DNA of 64,000 bases from Terrimonas_B sp041743125 (GTDB lineage Bacteria > Bacteroidota > Bacteroidia > Chitinophagales > Chitinophagaceae): positions 25,235-89,234 of the forward strand of contig JBGTNK010000025.1 in NCBI GenBank assembly GCA_041743125.1. Reading direction: 5' to 3'. The notes below the pieces were generated by a model. It did no database searches. It was given only the letters and a program-made list of their open reading frames with translations, and had not been told where the DNA came from. The first letter of the stretch is position 1; each line of letters starts with the position of its first letter. This document shows, in pieces, positions 8,963 through 18,189 of the stretch. The position numbers were made by a program, and so were the translations under genes.

Positions 8963-9532
8963 TCAAAACTTGTGATTATTTACTTCGTTCATAGCAAAGG
9001 TTATTCCCCTGGTGGCAAAATTCTCAATTACTTCAATCGATTTGTCTATTTTAAGCTTTATAATAATTTCTTCTTCCGGATTCCACTTGCTTAAAACAAA
9101 ATCGGATTGGCGGCCTTTTGGAAAATTATTGCCGATCCCAAATCTGAGCCTTGGGTATTCCGTTGTCCCTATTAACTCCTGGATGCTTCTCAGGCCATTG
9201 TGACCACCATCACTACCAGCTTTCTTCAATCTCAATTTTTCGACCGGAACAGCCAGGTCATCCAGAACTACCAGGATGTTATCAGCTAATATTTTTTCCT
9301 TATCCATCCAGTATTTTACCGCCCGTCCGCTAAGATTTACATAAGTAGTGGGGCAAATACATATAATTATTTTTCCTTTCCATTTTATTTCAGAAACATA
9401 GGCTAATCTATCCAAATTAAATTTCCCGCCATGCTTGTTCACAAATGCATTAACCACATCAAAACCTATGTTATGCCTGGAATGCGCATATTCGTCACCA
9501 ATATTACCCAATCCAATAATCAAATATTTCAT
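8963..9532 (-). CDS. pth: Peptidyl-tRNA hydrolase
   Basis: 189 residues, the usual size for bacterial Pth, which frees tRNA from peptidyl-tRNA dropped by ribosomes. Active-site residues are recognisable: Asn10 in GLGNIG, the catalytic His20 in SRHNIGFD, Asn66 in TTYVNLSG, Asp91/Asp92 in VVLDDLAVP and Asn112 in SDGGHNGLRS. It follows rplY (general stress protein Ctc/L25), a pairing seen in many bacteria, but a terminator at 9621-9645 separates the two transcripts. Confidence 0.97.
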   Translation of the reverse strand: MKYLIIGLGNIGDEYAHSRHNIGFDVVNAFVNKHGGKFNLDRLAYVSEIKWKGKIIICICPTTYVNLSGRAVKYWMDKEKILADNILVVLDDLAVPVEKLRLKKAGSDGGHNGLRSIQELIGTTEYPRLRFGIGNNFPKGRQSDFVLSKWNPEEEIIIKLKIDKSIEVIENFATRGITFAMNEVNNHKF

Positions 9533-9614
9533 ATGCTATAAATCATATTGAATAAAGTGTTGGAAAATCCTGCATGCATTTTGAGTATGAGGCTAAATAT
9601 TGCATTAAATTATT

Positions 9615-9645
9615 TAAAAAACCCGCCTGCATAAGCAAAGCGGGT
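9615..9645 (-). terminator. Rho-independent terminator after rplY
   Basis: On the minus strand, ACCCGC pairs with GCGGGT, the stem extends through a TGC/GCA pairing with one bulge, and the hairpin is followed by six T. It lies 29 bp beyond the rplY stop codon and separates rplY from pth. Confidence 0.85.
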
Positions 9646-9673
9646 GTATTAATAAATTTAAATATTCGCATCA

Positions 9674-10330
9674 TTATTTTTTCCCGGCAGCCGGTGCAGC
9701 TTTTGCAGCGACGGGAGCAGCCTTTGAAGCGGGGGCAGCTGCTGCTGCGGCCGGAGCAGCAGGTGCAGTAGCTTCCTCCTGCTTTAATTGCCTAGTTAAA
9801 ACTACAGAGGCAATCGGAATACGGGGAGAATTTAATATCTCATAATTATCCAATTTCACATCTTCTACGCGGATATTTCCATTCAATTCAAGGTCATCTA
9901 TGGATACTTCAATTTGCTCTTTCAGATACTTAGGAAAGGTTTTTACTTTCAACGAATTCAATTTGGCTACAAATTTTCCACCGTCTTTTACTCCTTTTGA
10001 AACCCCTGTAAATTTCAAAGGTATTGTCGCAACTACTTTCTTATCTTCTACTAATTCTAATAGGTCTATATGTATCAGGTGGTCGCTAACCTTATCGAAT
10101 TGAAGGTCCTTTAAAATGCATTTGTAGGTTTTTCCTTCCATTTCTACTTCAGCAAACTGGAAACTGGGTGTATATACCAAAGGTTTAAATGCCACAGCAG
10201 GAGCTGAAAAATTAATCTCCTGTGTACCTCCGTAAATTACACCTGGCACCTGGTCCTGAGAGCGGAGCTGTCGGGTGGCAGTTTTCCCGAATCCGGTCCT
10301 CAGTTGCGCCTTGATTGTAATTGATTTCAT
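9674..10330 (-). CDS. rplY: Ribosomal protein L25/Ctc (long form) with Ala-rich tail
   Basis: 218 residues: an N-terminal 5S-rRNA-binding L25 domain (about 1-90, with TGFGKTATRQLRSQDQVPGVIYGG) and a C-terminal TL5/Ctc beta domain (about 95-180). This is the two-domain form typical of most bacteria outside the enterics. The last roughly 35 residues are a low-complexity Ala/Pro/Lys tail, common in Bacteroidota homologues and probably disordered. It lies 80 bp downstream of prs in the same direction, so the two may be cotranscribed. Confidence 0.96.
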   Translation of the reverse strand: MKSITIKAQLRTGFGKTATRQLRSQDQVPGVIYGGTQEINFSAPAVAFKPLVYTPSFQFAEVEMEGKTYKCILKDLQFDKVSDHLIHIDLLELVEDKKVVATIPLKFTGVSKGVKDGGKFVAKLNSLKVKTFPKYLKEQIEVSIDDLELNGNIRVEDVKLDNYEILNSPRIPIASVVLTRQLKQEEATAPAAPAAAAAAPASKAAPVAAKAAPAAGKK

Positions 10331-10410
10331 TTTTATTTTATTTGTTTAATTAACGTATAGAATCCGAAATGATCCAAATGGATCAAGTCATTATATTTAG
10401 AATATATCAG

Positions 10411-11358
10411 CTATTTATCTCTCCTTTGAGAATGAATAAAGAGGCTGGTGATGCTTTTATTTTCAAAAGCATTTCTAATGGCAACGGCAAATAATTCTGC
10501 TACAGAAATAACTTTGATCTTAGAACTTTCTTTTTTTATAGGAATCGTATCGCAAACCACCAGCTCCTCTAATACACTATTCTCAATATTTTCATAAGCC
10601 TTCCCACTCAACACAGGATGTGTTATTAATGCCCTAATACTCCGGGCACCTTTTTCCTTTAAAAGAGCTGCACTTTTTGCAAGTGTTCCACCAGTATCAC
10701 AGATATCATCTATTATTACAATGTCTTTTCCCGTCACATCTCCAATAACAACCATACTCGCAATTTCATTTGCCCTTTTCCTGTGTTTATCACAAATCAC
10801 CATTTCAGCATTGAAATAATTGGCAATTTCTCTTACCCTATTGGTAGATCCCACGTCAGGGGCGGCGAAGGTAAGGTTTTCTAACTTTAAATTTTCAATG
10901 TAGGGGATAAAAACTGCGTGACTATCGAGGTGATCTACGGGTATATCAAAATAACCCTGGATTTGGGGAGCATGTAAATCCATGGTGACTATGCGATCGG
11001 CTCCTGCCGCTACTAACATATTTGCAATCAACTTACTACCGATGGCAACCCTGGGTTTATCTTTCCTGTCCTGACGTGCGTAGCCATAATACGGCAGAAC
11101 AGCAATAACCTTATAGGCTGATGCCCTTCTTGCTGCATCAATCATTAATAAAAGTTCCAGAATATTGTCTGCGGGGGAGCAAGTGCTTTGAATGAGGAAT
11201 ACAAAATCGCCACGGATGCTTTCCATGAAAGTCGGGCTCATTTCTCCGTCGCTAAAGCGCTGAATATTAATCTTTCCCTGCTTTACTCCGTAGCGTTTGC
11301 AAATTTCGTTCGTTAAAACTCCAGAGCTTGTACCGGAAAAGATTTTGGCAGATTGCAT
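10411..11358 (-). CDS. prs: Ribose-phosphate pyrophosphokinase
   Basis: 315 residues, the normal length of class I PRPP synthetase, which makes phosphoribosyl pyrophosphate for purine, pyrimidine, His, Trp and NAD synthesis. The flexible-loop element YYGYARQDRKDKPR, the divalent-metal region around TMDLHAPQIQGYF and the PRPP-binding loop IVIIDDICDTGGT are all present. A TATCTTCG element on the minus strand at 11396-11403 could be its -7 hexamer. The downstream rplY gene continues in the same direction. Confidence 0.97.
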   Translation of the reverse strand: MQSAKIFSGTSSGVLTNEICKRYGVKQGKINIQRFSDGEMSPTFMESIRGDFVFLIQSTCSPADNILELLLMIDAARRASAYKVIAVLPYYGYARQDRKDKPRVAIGSKLIANMLVAAGADRIVTMDLHAPQIQGYFDIPVDHLDSHAVFIPYIENLKLENLTFAAPDVGSTNRVREIANYFNAEMVICDKHRKRANEIASMVVIGDVTGKDIVIIDDICDTGGTLAKSAALLKEKGARSIRALITHPVLSGKAYENIENSVLEELVVCDTIPIKKESSKIKVISVAELFAVAIRNAFENKSITSLFIHSQRRDK

Positions 11359-11460
11359 GACTTAAATAGGTATCTAATGTAATTCTTCGGAGCGGCGAAG
11401 ATATTACTATCAATGCAATCCCTATTGATCGGGCTGAAAAAAAACGCCTGAAATACTAAT

Positions 11461-11676
11461 TTAACGGACCACTGCGGCAGTTGATACCTGAACGGGAAAA
11501 TTTTGCTTTTTTGCAGGCTTCTCAGTCTTAGTGGTATTATCTCCTGTATAGGAATTAAAACTGTAGAAAAGAGAAGAACATATATAAATGGAAAAAAACA
11601 GTACTACAACATACATGACAGCGAAAAACAGTATGGGATGCAGGGCGCCCATAGTATCAGCTCTTTTAGTTTTCAT
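11461..11676 (-). CDS. Small hypothetical membrane protein
   Basis: 71 residues, not recognised. Residues about 13-40 form one strongly hydrophobic segment with aromatic ends, preceded by a short basic N-terminus (MKTKRAD) and followed by a polar Lys/Thr-rich tail (residues 44-60). This looks like a single-pass inner-membrane peptide with an N-in or small-tail topology. It sits alone between the prs promoter region and the divergent radC gene. The composition is non-random for a spurious frame, but there is no further support. Confidence 0.5.
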   Translation of the reverse strand: MKTKRADTMGALHPILFFAVMYVVVLFFSIYICSSLFYSFNSYTGDNTTKTEKPAKKQNFPVQVSTAAVVR

Positions 11677-11768
11677 AATAGGGGGTTTTTAAATTATTCA
11701 AAAGATGGATTTTATTACTTCACATTGACAATACAACTTAACTTGTATTGCAGGATAAAAATATTAGC

Positions 11769-11776
11769 TAAACTTG
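11769..11776 (+). promoter_or_regulatory. Possible -7 element abutting radC
   Basis: TAAACTTG matches TAnnTTTG at five of six fixed positions and lies 4 nt before the radC ATG, implying a leaderless or nearly leaderless mRNA. Confidence 0.35.
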
Positions 11777-11780
11777 TTTT

Positions 11781-12473
11781 ATGCAAGAGAATAAACACTC
11801 AATAAAGCAATGGGCAAAAGACGATAGACCCCGGGAAAAACTACTATCCCGGGGTGCGGAAAACCTCAGTAATTCGGAGCTTCTCGCCATCCTTATCCAT
11901 AATGGAACAAAGGATAGATCGGCCGTGGATTTGGGAAAAGAAATATTAAAGCTTGGAAAAGACAATTTAGCTGAGTTGGGCAAGCGATCAATAAAGGAAT
12001 TGACCAAAATCAAGGGAATAGGAGAAGCAAAGGCGGTTACCATAGCGGCTGCACTTGAATTAGGCAGAAGGCGCCAGGCCTCCTCATCTCTTGAAAAAGC
12101 GGTTGTAACATCAAGTAGGGAGACAGCGGGTTATCTTCAGTCCGTCTTAAGAGACTACCGACACGAAGTTTTTGCAGTCCTTTTTTTAAACAGAGCTAAT
12201 AAGATCAATCATTTTGAAATTATAAGTTCAGGAGGAATCACTGGCACAGTGGCCGACCCCAGGGTTATCCTAAAAAAAGCTCTGGAGGAAAATGCAGTTA
12301 GTATTATTTTATGTCATAATCATCCTTCGGGTAGCCTCAAACCAAGCCGGGCAGACGAAGAATTAACTCATAAAATAAAGGAAGCAGCAAAATACCTTGA
12401 CATTAAAATAATTGACCACATAATAGTGAGCGAAGATGGATATTTCAGTTTTGCGGATGAGGGAATACTTTAG
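11781..12473 (+). CDS. radC: RadC-family JAB/MPN+ domain protein
   Basis: 230 residues, full length for chromosomal RadC (UPF0758). The N-terminal part has a helix-hairpin-helix (KIKGIGEAKA at about 76-85). The C-terminal JAB1/MPN domain has the complete JAMM metal motif: His179, His181 and PSG at 182-184, with Asp192. The family was once linked to DNA repair, but its biochemical role is still unsettled. Start chosen at ATG 11781, 4 nt after a -7-like element. Divergent from the small membrane protein gene. Confidence 0.93.
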   Translation: MQENKHSIKQWAKDDRPREKLLSRGAENLSNSELLAILIHNGTKDRSAVDLGKEILKLGKDNLAELGKRSIKELTKIKGIGEAKAVTIAAALELGRRRQASSSLEKAVVTSSRETAGYLQSVLRDYRHEVFAVLFLNRANKINHFEIISSGGITGTVADPRVILKKALEENAVSIILCHNHPSGSLKPSRADEELTHKIKEAAKYLDIKIIDHIIVSEDGYFSFADEGIL

Positions 12474-12914
12474 GGATCAGAAATTCAGAATTGTGTGTTT
12501 GGAGCAAAAAATCAATTGCATAAGAAAAATTTCATGCGAGAGTATAAAGATCAGTGGGTATTAAAAAAGGGTATGAACTTGCAATGAAAATTTCCTTCTA
12601 TCAAAGAAAGATTTCCAACCTAAGAAAAATACTTCCTAACTGTTCAGATTAGAAGATATCCCTATCTGTGTGTACAAACCTGGCTGAAGCTTTAAGAAGA
12701 AAGAGATACAAAGACTATTTATTAGTTAGCTAAACGACACCGAGACAGAAAATGCTGGACAGAAGTTTGGCTTCATTTCGCGAAAGACCGATCATACCTG
12801 AACTAAGTTGAATACATGAATTGACCGGATTGAATACGGAAATTGAGAATTGGTTTAGTATGTGATCAATAATGCCGAAAAATTATGTAACCTATTCAAG
12901 ACTCCCGACTGATC
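12474..12914. other. 440-bp stretch with no recognised gene
   Basis: Stops occur frequently in all frames and I see no tRNA cloverleaf, riboswitch-like pattern, strong terminator or long repeat. The stretch separates radC from the convergent DUF3467 gene. It may hold decayed coding sequence or an untranslated RNA, but nothing in it supports either. Confidence 0.5.
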
Positions 12915-13229
12915 TCAAGCTTGCGCCGTAGGTCCTCCAAAGTTTACCGGAAGTTGTATTTCCTCAAGATCTTTGATTACTCCGTTTCCAGCTTCATATT
13001 TTCCAATATTTTCTGTAAGCGCCTTCATTAATCTTTTGGCATGCTGTGGTGTCAAAATTATGCGGGATTTAACTTTGCTTTTTGGTGTTCCGGGCATCAC
13101 ATTCACAAAATCTATTACAAACTCAGCATGCGAATGAGTAATAATGGCAAGATTGGCATATGACCCCTCTGCTACTTCTTCTGATATTTCAATATTAAGC
13201 TGGTTGGGTTGTTGCGTTGGATTATCCAT
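12915..13229 (-). CDS. DUF3467 domain-containing protein
   Basis: 104 residues matching the small DUF3467 family common in Bacteroidota. Visible features are the ISEEVAEGSYANLAIITHSHAEFVIDF core, the PGTPKSKVKSRIILTPQHAKRL stretch, and a C-terminal acidic/hydrophobic tail. No signal peptide or membrane segment, so it is cytoplasmic. Function is unknown. It has its own promoter just beyond the susD terminator. Confidence 0.88.
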   Translation of the reverse strand: MDNPTQQPNQLNIEISEEVAEGSYANLAIITHSHAEFVIDFVNVMPGTPKSKVKSRIILTPQHAKRLMKALTENIGKYEAGNGVIKDLEEIQLPVNFGGPTAQA

Positions 13230-13245
13230 ATTAAAAATTGAGGAA

Positions 13246-13253
13246 CAAAGATA
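13246..13253 (-). promoter_or_regulatory. -7 element of the DUF3467 gene
   Basis: Minus-strand TATCTTTG, an exact TAnnTTTG match, 16 nt before the ATG at 13229 and immediately downstream of the susD terminator. Confidence 0.5.
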
Positions 13254-13258
13254 AAAGA

Positions 13259-13284
13259 AAAGGCCCCGCCAGAACGGGGCCTTT
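13259..13284 (-). terminator. Rho-independent terminator after susD-like gene
   Basis: Perfect 10-bp stem AAAGGCCCCG/CGGGGCCTTT with a 6-nt loop, followed on the minus strand by CTTTT. It is the strongest hairpin in the window, 23 bp after the SusD stop. Confidence 0.93.
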
Positions 13285-13306
13285 CTAATTTACTTTATTG
13301 ATAAAA

Positions 13307-14764
13307 CTAGTTCTTATCCCAGAAAAGTTTTGTTGCAACAACATCACCACCGATGGCAGCAGCAGCTGCATCATAATTTGCCTTATTTAAATTTTGTTCA
13401 GGAACAGTATAAGTAAAGCGTAATGGTATTACAGATTGCGCTGTTGGTGGTTTTACCAAAGCAGGGAAATCCAATCTTCTCCATTCAATCCAGGATTCCC
13501 ATCCACGATTATAAAGAGCCAGCCACTTTTGCTCACCAATCTTTTGTTTGTATGTACCAGTTGCTGTAAGATAATTGACTGCTGGCTTCAGTAAGTAAGC
13601 TGCAGCATCAGCAGCTGAACCACCCCAATACAGAATGGAAGCTGTAATGGCCTTATTGTAATGTTCCATCGCGGTTCCTCCAACACTATAATTTCTTTCT
13701 ACAGCTTCTGCCAGATAGAATTCTACTTCATCATAACTCATCAACAAAGCAGGATTATCCGGGTTTGTAATTTTTCCAATTGAGCCTGGAACTAATAGTG
13801 GACCAGAAGGCTTTGAAAAAGTTGCATAGTTGCTACTTGCACCTGGAGTGGCACCAGAATAATCAGCACCCGTTCCATCTAAAGTAAAATAATATGGCAG
13901 CCTGGGATCACCTAAAGCCTTCAATTTATTAACAGCCGTATTTGTTCCCACAAAATCTTTTCTGCCACTTTGTACCAGATCTACCCAAACAGGATTTGTA
14001 TTTGGTGGAATTGGCAAGTATTTAAAACTAGCATTGTCAGCACTGGATGTAAACACACCTGCGGCTACAGCTGATTCCACAATTGCTTTTGCTTTTGTAT
14101 TATCATCGTCAGCAATCGTCATTCCCATTTTTAGTTTAAATGAATTGGCAAATTTTTTCCAGCTGGCAACATCTCCACTATATATAATATCTGCACTACC
14201 AAAGCTTTCACCTGATACATCCAGATTTGCTATAGCGGCATCCAACCGGGTTAGCAAATCAAGGAAAACTGTCTTTTGATCATCGTATTTTGGTTGAGTT
14301 TGAAGAGCATCAAGAGACTCCGTATAAGGAACATTCCCAAAAGTGGTTACCAGGTAGTACCAGGCATATATTTCCATTATTTCAGTAATGGCCATTTGAT
14401 TCTTTAAATCATTTGGATTGTTGGCATCATTGGGATACAACTTTTTAGCTTCTTTAAAATCCCGCAATACATCACGGTAAATTCCATTCCATATTTGTCT
14501 TGGAATCTGGCGTGTTCCCAGATCAAAGTTAGCTTCATCAGTATAAGTGGTTTCGTTCCAGTATTGAACTACCAAACGAAAGATATTATCATTTACGTTT
14601 GATGATGTCAACAAATCCGCCATTTCTTTTTGTGCACTAGTAAAAAATGCCCTGGAAGGATATGATAGCGGACTTTTGGGATCCACATTTATACTGGTCA
14701 GGTCTTTATGACAGGCTACCAGCATAATCACCGGTAAAAAGCCCAATAACAATAGTTTTTTCAT
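13307..14764 (-). CDS. SusD/RagB-family outer-membrane lipoprotein
   Basis: 485 residues. A lipoprotein signal peptide ends in LVACHKD (lipidated Cys18), so the protein is anchored at the outer membrane facing outward. The body resembles the SusD-like_2 group: an N-terminal SRAFFTSAQKEMADLL helix, QIPRQIWNGIYRDVLRDFKEAK, and the EIMEIYAWYYLVTTFGNVPY TPR-like core, with a C-terminal segment ending in QKWLALYNRGWESWIEWRR. SusD proteins cap the SusC barrel and deliver ligand. It lies 18 bp after the susC gene in the same operon, which ends at the terminator. No glycosidase or regulator is adjacent, so the ligand is unknown and may be a peptide rather than a glycan. Confidence 0.94.
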   Translation of the reverse strand: MKKLLLLGFLPVIMLVACHKDLTSINVDPKSPLSYPSRAFFTSAQKEMADLLTSSNVNDNIFRLVVQYWNETTYTDEANFDLGTRQIPRQIWNGIYRDVLRDFKEAKKLYPNDANNPNDLKNQMAITEIMEIYAWYYLVTTFGNVPYTESLDALQTQPKYDDQKTVFLDLLTRLDAAIANLDVSGESFGSADIIYSGDVASWKKFANSFKLKMGMTIADDDNTKAKAIVESAVAAGVFTSSADNASFKYLPIPPNTNPVWVDLVQSGRKDFVGTNTAVNKLKALGDPRLPYYFTLDGTGADYSGATPGASSNYATFSKPSGPLLVPGSIGKITNPDNPALLMSYDEVEFYLAEAVERNYSVGGTAMEHYNKAITASILYWGGSAADAAAYLLKPAVNYLTATGTYKQKIGEQKWLALYNRGWESWIEWRRLDFPALVKPPTAQSVIPLRFTYTVPEQNLNKANYDAAAAAIGGDVVATKLFWDKN

Positions 14765-14782
14765 AATAAGTCTCTTTTTTTT

Positions 14783-17700
14783 TTAGAATCTGAATTTAAC
14801 ATTAAAACCCGCCGTCCTTACAGAAGGATAAGCTCCACTTTGATAACCCTGCAAATTACCTGAACTTACATTTTCTTCAGGATCTGCATAAGGTAAATTT
14901 TTGTGAATGATCCAAAGGTTCCTTCCTATCAATGAAACGTCAATTCCCTTAAAAGGATTTAATTTACCGACTAAGGTTTTTGGCAGGGAATAAGTGAAAA
15001 TAGCTTCTCTCAATTTAACAAAACTTGCATCGTAGATAAATCCGGCAGCTGGATTTCTTGCATATCCGTATGAGCCATAATTAGTATTACTCACCCGTAC
15101 ATCATTTGGGGTAACCCCATCAAGCTTAACTCCTGGCATAATAATACCTCCGCCATCAGCAATTGTATTCCTGGAAGGATTACCCAAGTCATTTAAAGCT
15201 GCAGTCTCGGGATATAATCCGGTTGCCAGTCCATAATACAGATCTAATGAGAAAAGGTCTCCGCCCTGGCGTATATCAATTAACCAGCTCAATGAAAAAT
15301 CTTTATATTTCAACGTATTATTTACACCACCAATCCAATCAGGGTTAACATCACCAATATTTATATTTGATTCGACAGTTGTTTCATACCTGCCGTTGGT
15401 CTTCACGATTCTTTTACCTGATCCTTTGTCATCATTTGCGTATTTATAATCATTCCCACGGATAATGCCGAATGGTTCACCCAATGCAGCATTTACAGAT
15501 ACACCTCCCTGGAATGTTCCCAAAGTAATCACATCAATCCCTGGAAATAATTCTTCAACTTTATTGCGGTTGCGTGTCCAGTTAAGGTTAATAGTCCAGG
15601 TGAAATCTTTTGTTTGAATTGGTGTACCAAAAACTGATAACTCGACACCTTGATTTCGAACGTTTCCAGCATTCAGGAACCTGGAATTATAACCTGTTGC
15701 TGTAGAAACAGGTACTGCAAATATCTGGTCAAATGTTTTGGCATTATAATAAGAAATATCAAATCCAGCCCTATTTTTTAAAAAGGCTGCTTCAATACCA
15801 AATTCATAACTCTTTGTACGCTCAGGTTTCAATTCTGAATTGGCACTTGTACCAGCAACGCTGGCTTGTGAATTAGAACCGAAAGGCGTTCCGATAGTAT
15901 ATGCGTCAACCAAAGAATATGGAGCCGCATCATTGCCTACCTGGGCATAATTGGTTCTGAATTTACCATAGCTTAACCAATCCGTGGAAGGAAGCAATTT
16001 AGAGAACACCCAGCCTAAAGATGCTGAAGGGTACCAATAACTGTTTTTGCCTTTTGGTAAAGTTGAGGATTGGTCATTTCTTATAGTACCATCAACAGTA
16101 ATCATATCTCTCCAGGACAAGGTTGCACCTGCAAAATTTCCCCAAACTTCTCTCCTTGCATCAATTTCAATGGGAGCATTAATAGGATTCAAAGAATTAG
16201 AAAGAGAATAAATTCTGTTGGCAACTAATCCACCATTAGTAGCAGCTATTATTACTTCACGGCGCTCTTTTCTTACGTTAGTACCTAACAATCCTCTAAG
16301 TGTAAAATCATTGGAGATCTTCTTCTCCATATTCATGATCAGGTTGTAATTGGTTTGACTTACATTCCTGTTCGTTCTATTATAACTGGAAGTAGTTACG
16401 CTACCTACTGCCTGCCTTTCTTCCTGGATTTCGCTATATGTATCATGAGCAACACTACCATTTATATTTAACCACTCAAGAGGTTTGTAATTCAAACTTG
16501 CGTTACCAAAATACCGGTTACGCTCATCAGTCTCGTAATTTTCATAACGTGTAAAATAAGGATTGTCCCAATATATGGGGGTAAGGTCTGATGGATCAGC
16601 CCAGTTCCAGGTTACATTTCTTTTTTCCCTGTTATAGGCTTGCTTTTGTTCATCAATATCAACATTCACCTGCCACCACTGGCGAAAATTACCCATTAGG
16701 TTCTTATCATCGTATCCGGTACCATATCTTCCCCTTCCATTAATACCTGAAAAATTTATTGAAGCAGCAGCTGTCAATTTTGAAGTCAGGTTATAACTTC
16801 CCCCAAAATTGATCAGATTCTTTGCGATCTTACTGTTGGGCATGATTCCTTTATCATCTGTTCTTGTATATCCCAATTTAAATGAGCCCATATCTGAACC
16901 ACCGGTAATCGCTACACTTTGATTAGAAGAAACAGAATTTTGAAATATTGATCCGGGCATATTAGCAGCTGCTAAATAGGGCCTTGCTTTTCCGAAATTG
17001 GGGGAAAGTGGATCAAAAGCATCCCATTGATATACCAATCTGCCATCCAATTTTCCGCCATAAGATGCGTCCTCACTTGTTGGCGTCACCAGGTCATCAA
17101 TACCATCTCCATTTATATCTCTGTAAAGGAAAAAACCTGAAGGATCTTCATAGTAAGCACCATATCCGCCGCCATATTCTTTCTGATACTTAATGAAAGT
17201 AGATTTATCATACTGACCTACAGTAAAACCGGAGTTAACCGTAATGCCCAATCCTCTTGATCCCTTTTTGGTTGTGATTAAGATAACTCCGTTACCACCC
17301 TGTGAACCATAAAGTGCAGTAGAAGCTGCTCCCTTTAGCACGGTAATTGATTCAATATCATCAGGATTAATGTCTGCTGCGGCGCTTCCATAGTCATAAC
17401 CTCCCCTTCCAGTAGATTGCTGTGCATTACCTGTATTAGGATTTACTGATTTTGCATTTGAATTATCAATGGGAATTCCATCTACTACAAATAATGCCTG
17501 GTTATTTCCCGAAATTGATTTTGTACCTCTTACAACTACATTCGTTGATCCGCCCAGCGTATTTGACTGCCGAAATTCAACACCGGAAACCTTTCCCGAC
17601 ATGCTCTGCATAAAGTTAGAACTCCGGTTATTGCTTACTTCTTCACCTTTAATTTGCTGAGCAGCATATGATACCGTGTTTCTTGATCTTTTAATACCTA

Positions 17701-18016
17701 AAGCAGTAACTACTACTTCCTGCAAATTTCCCTGCTGCTGCATAGAGACTGAAATAGTTGCAGCTTTTCCCACTCTTATTTCCTGGTCTGCAAAGCTGGC
17801 AGAACTAATTATCAGCGTTTCTCCCTCCTTAACTTCGATTGAAAAATTACCGTTTGCGTCTGCCGAGGTTCCTGTATTTGAACCCTTAACTGTAATAGTT
17901 GCAAAAGGAACAGGGCCTCCAATGCTGTTTCTGACCTGTCCAGTTACGGTTTTTTGTGCAAAAGCCAATGTACATAATAGCATCAGCACTGCACTTAATA
18001 ATGCAAGTTTTCTCAT
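14783..18016 (-). CDS. SusC/RagA-family TonB-dependent outer-membrane receptor
   Basis: 1077 residues from the ATG at 18016, where a clean signal peptide begins (MRKLALLSAVLML, cleaved near AFAQ); the frame extends 37 codons further upstream but that part has no signal-peptide character. After the signal come a carboxypeptidase-regulatory-like domain (about 22-100, with GQVRNSIGGPVPFATITVKG), the plug with the SusC signature (GAASTALYGSQGGNGVILITTKKG at about 230) and a 22-strand barrel ending in an aromatic residue (FNVKFRF). It imports a SusD-delivered substrate with TonB energy. The two-gene operon susC-susD has no enzyme next to it. Confidence 0.96.
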   Translation of the reverse strand: MRKLALLSAVLMLLCTLAFAQKTVTGQVRNSIGGPVPFATITVKGSNTGTSADANGNFSIEVKEGETLIISSASFADQEIRVGKAATISVSMQQQGNLQEVVVTALGIKRSRNTVSYAAQQIKGEEVSNNRSSNFMQSMSGKVSGVEFRQSNTLGGSTNVVVRGTKSISGNNQALFVVDGIPIDNSNAKSVNPNTGNAQQSTGRGGYDYGSAAADINPDDIESITVLKGAASTALYGSQGGNGVILITTKKGSRGLGITVNSGFTVGQYDKSTFIKYQKEYGGGYGAYYEDPSGFFLYRDINGDGIDDLVTPTSEDASYGGKLDGRLVYQWDAFDPLSPNFGKARPYLAAANMPGSIFQNSVSSNQSVAITGGSDMGSFKLGYTRTDDKGIMPNSKIAKNLINFGGSYNLTSKLTAAASINFSGINGRGRYGTGYDDKNLMGNFRQWWQVNVDIDEQKQAYNREKRNVTWNWADPSDLTPIYWDNPYFTRYENYETDERNRYFGNASLNYKPLEWLNINGSVAHDTYSEIQEERQAVGSVTTSSYNRTNRNVSQTNYNLIMNMEKKISNDFTLRGLLGTNVRKERREVIIAATNGGLVANRIYSLSNSLNPINAPIEIDARREVWGNFAGATLSWRDMITVDGTIRNDQSSTLPKGKNSYWYPSASLGWVFSKLLPSTDWLSYGKFRTNYAQVGNDAAPYSLVDAYTIGTPFGSNSQASVAGTSANSELKPERTKSYEFGIEAAFLKNRAGFDISYYNAKTFDQIFAVPVSTATGYNSRFLNAGNVRNQGVELSVFGTPIQTKDFTWTINLNWTRNRNKVEELFPGIDVITLGTFQGGVSVNAALGEPFGIIRGNDYKYANDDKGSGKRIVKTNGRYETTVESNINIGDVNPDWIGGVNNTLKYKDFSLSWLIDIRQGGDLFSLDLYYGLATGLYPETAALNDLGNPSRNTIADGGGIIMPGVKLDGVTPNDVRVSNTNYGSYGYARNPAAGFIYDASFVKLREAIFTYSLPKTLVGKLNPFKGIDVSLIGRNLWIIHKNLPYADPEENVSSGNLQGYQSGAYPSVRTAGFNVKFRF

Positions 18017-18189
18017 GTGAATAAAAATTTTTAAGTTAAAATAACCAATACAATAACAGTAAAATCCGTCCATTCCCTTTGAAAAGGCTACCCTAGAGAC
18101 AGCCACATATCGGAAAGTGCTGCGCAATATAAAGTTTTTTTTAACAAACGATTATTAGTCTTTTAAAATAATTAACTTCTTGATTCAAA

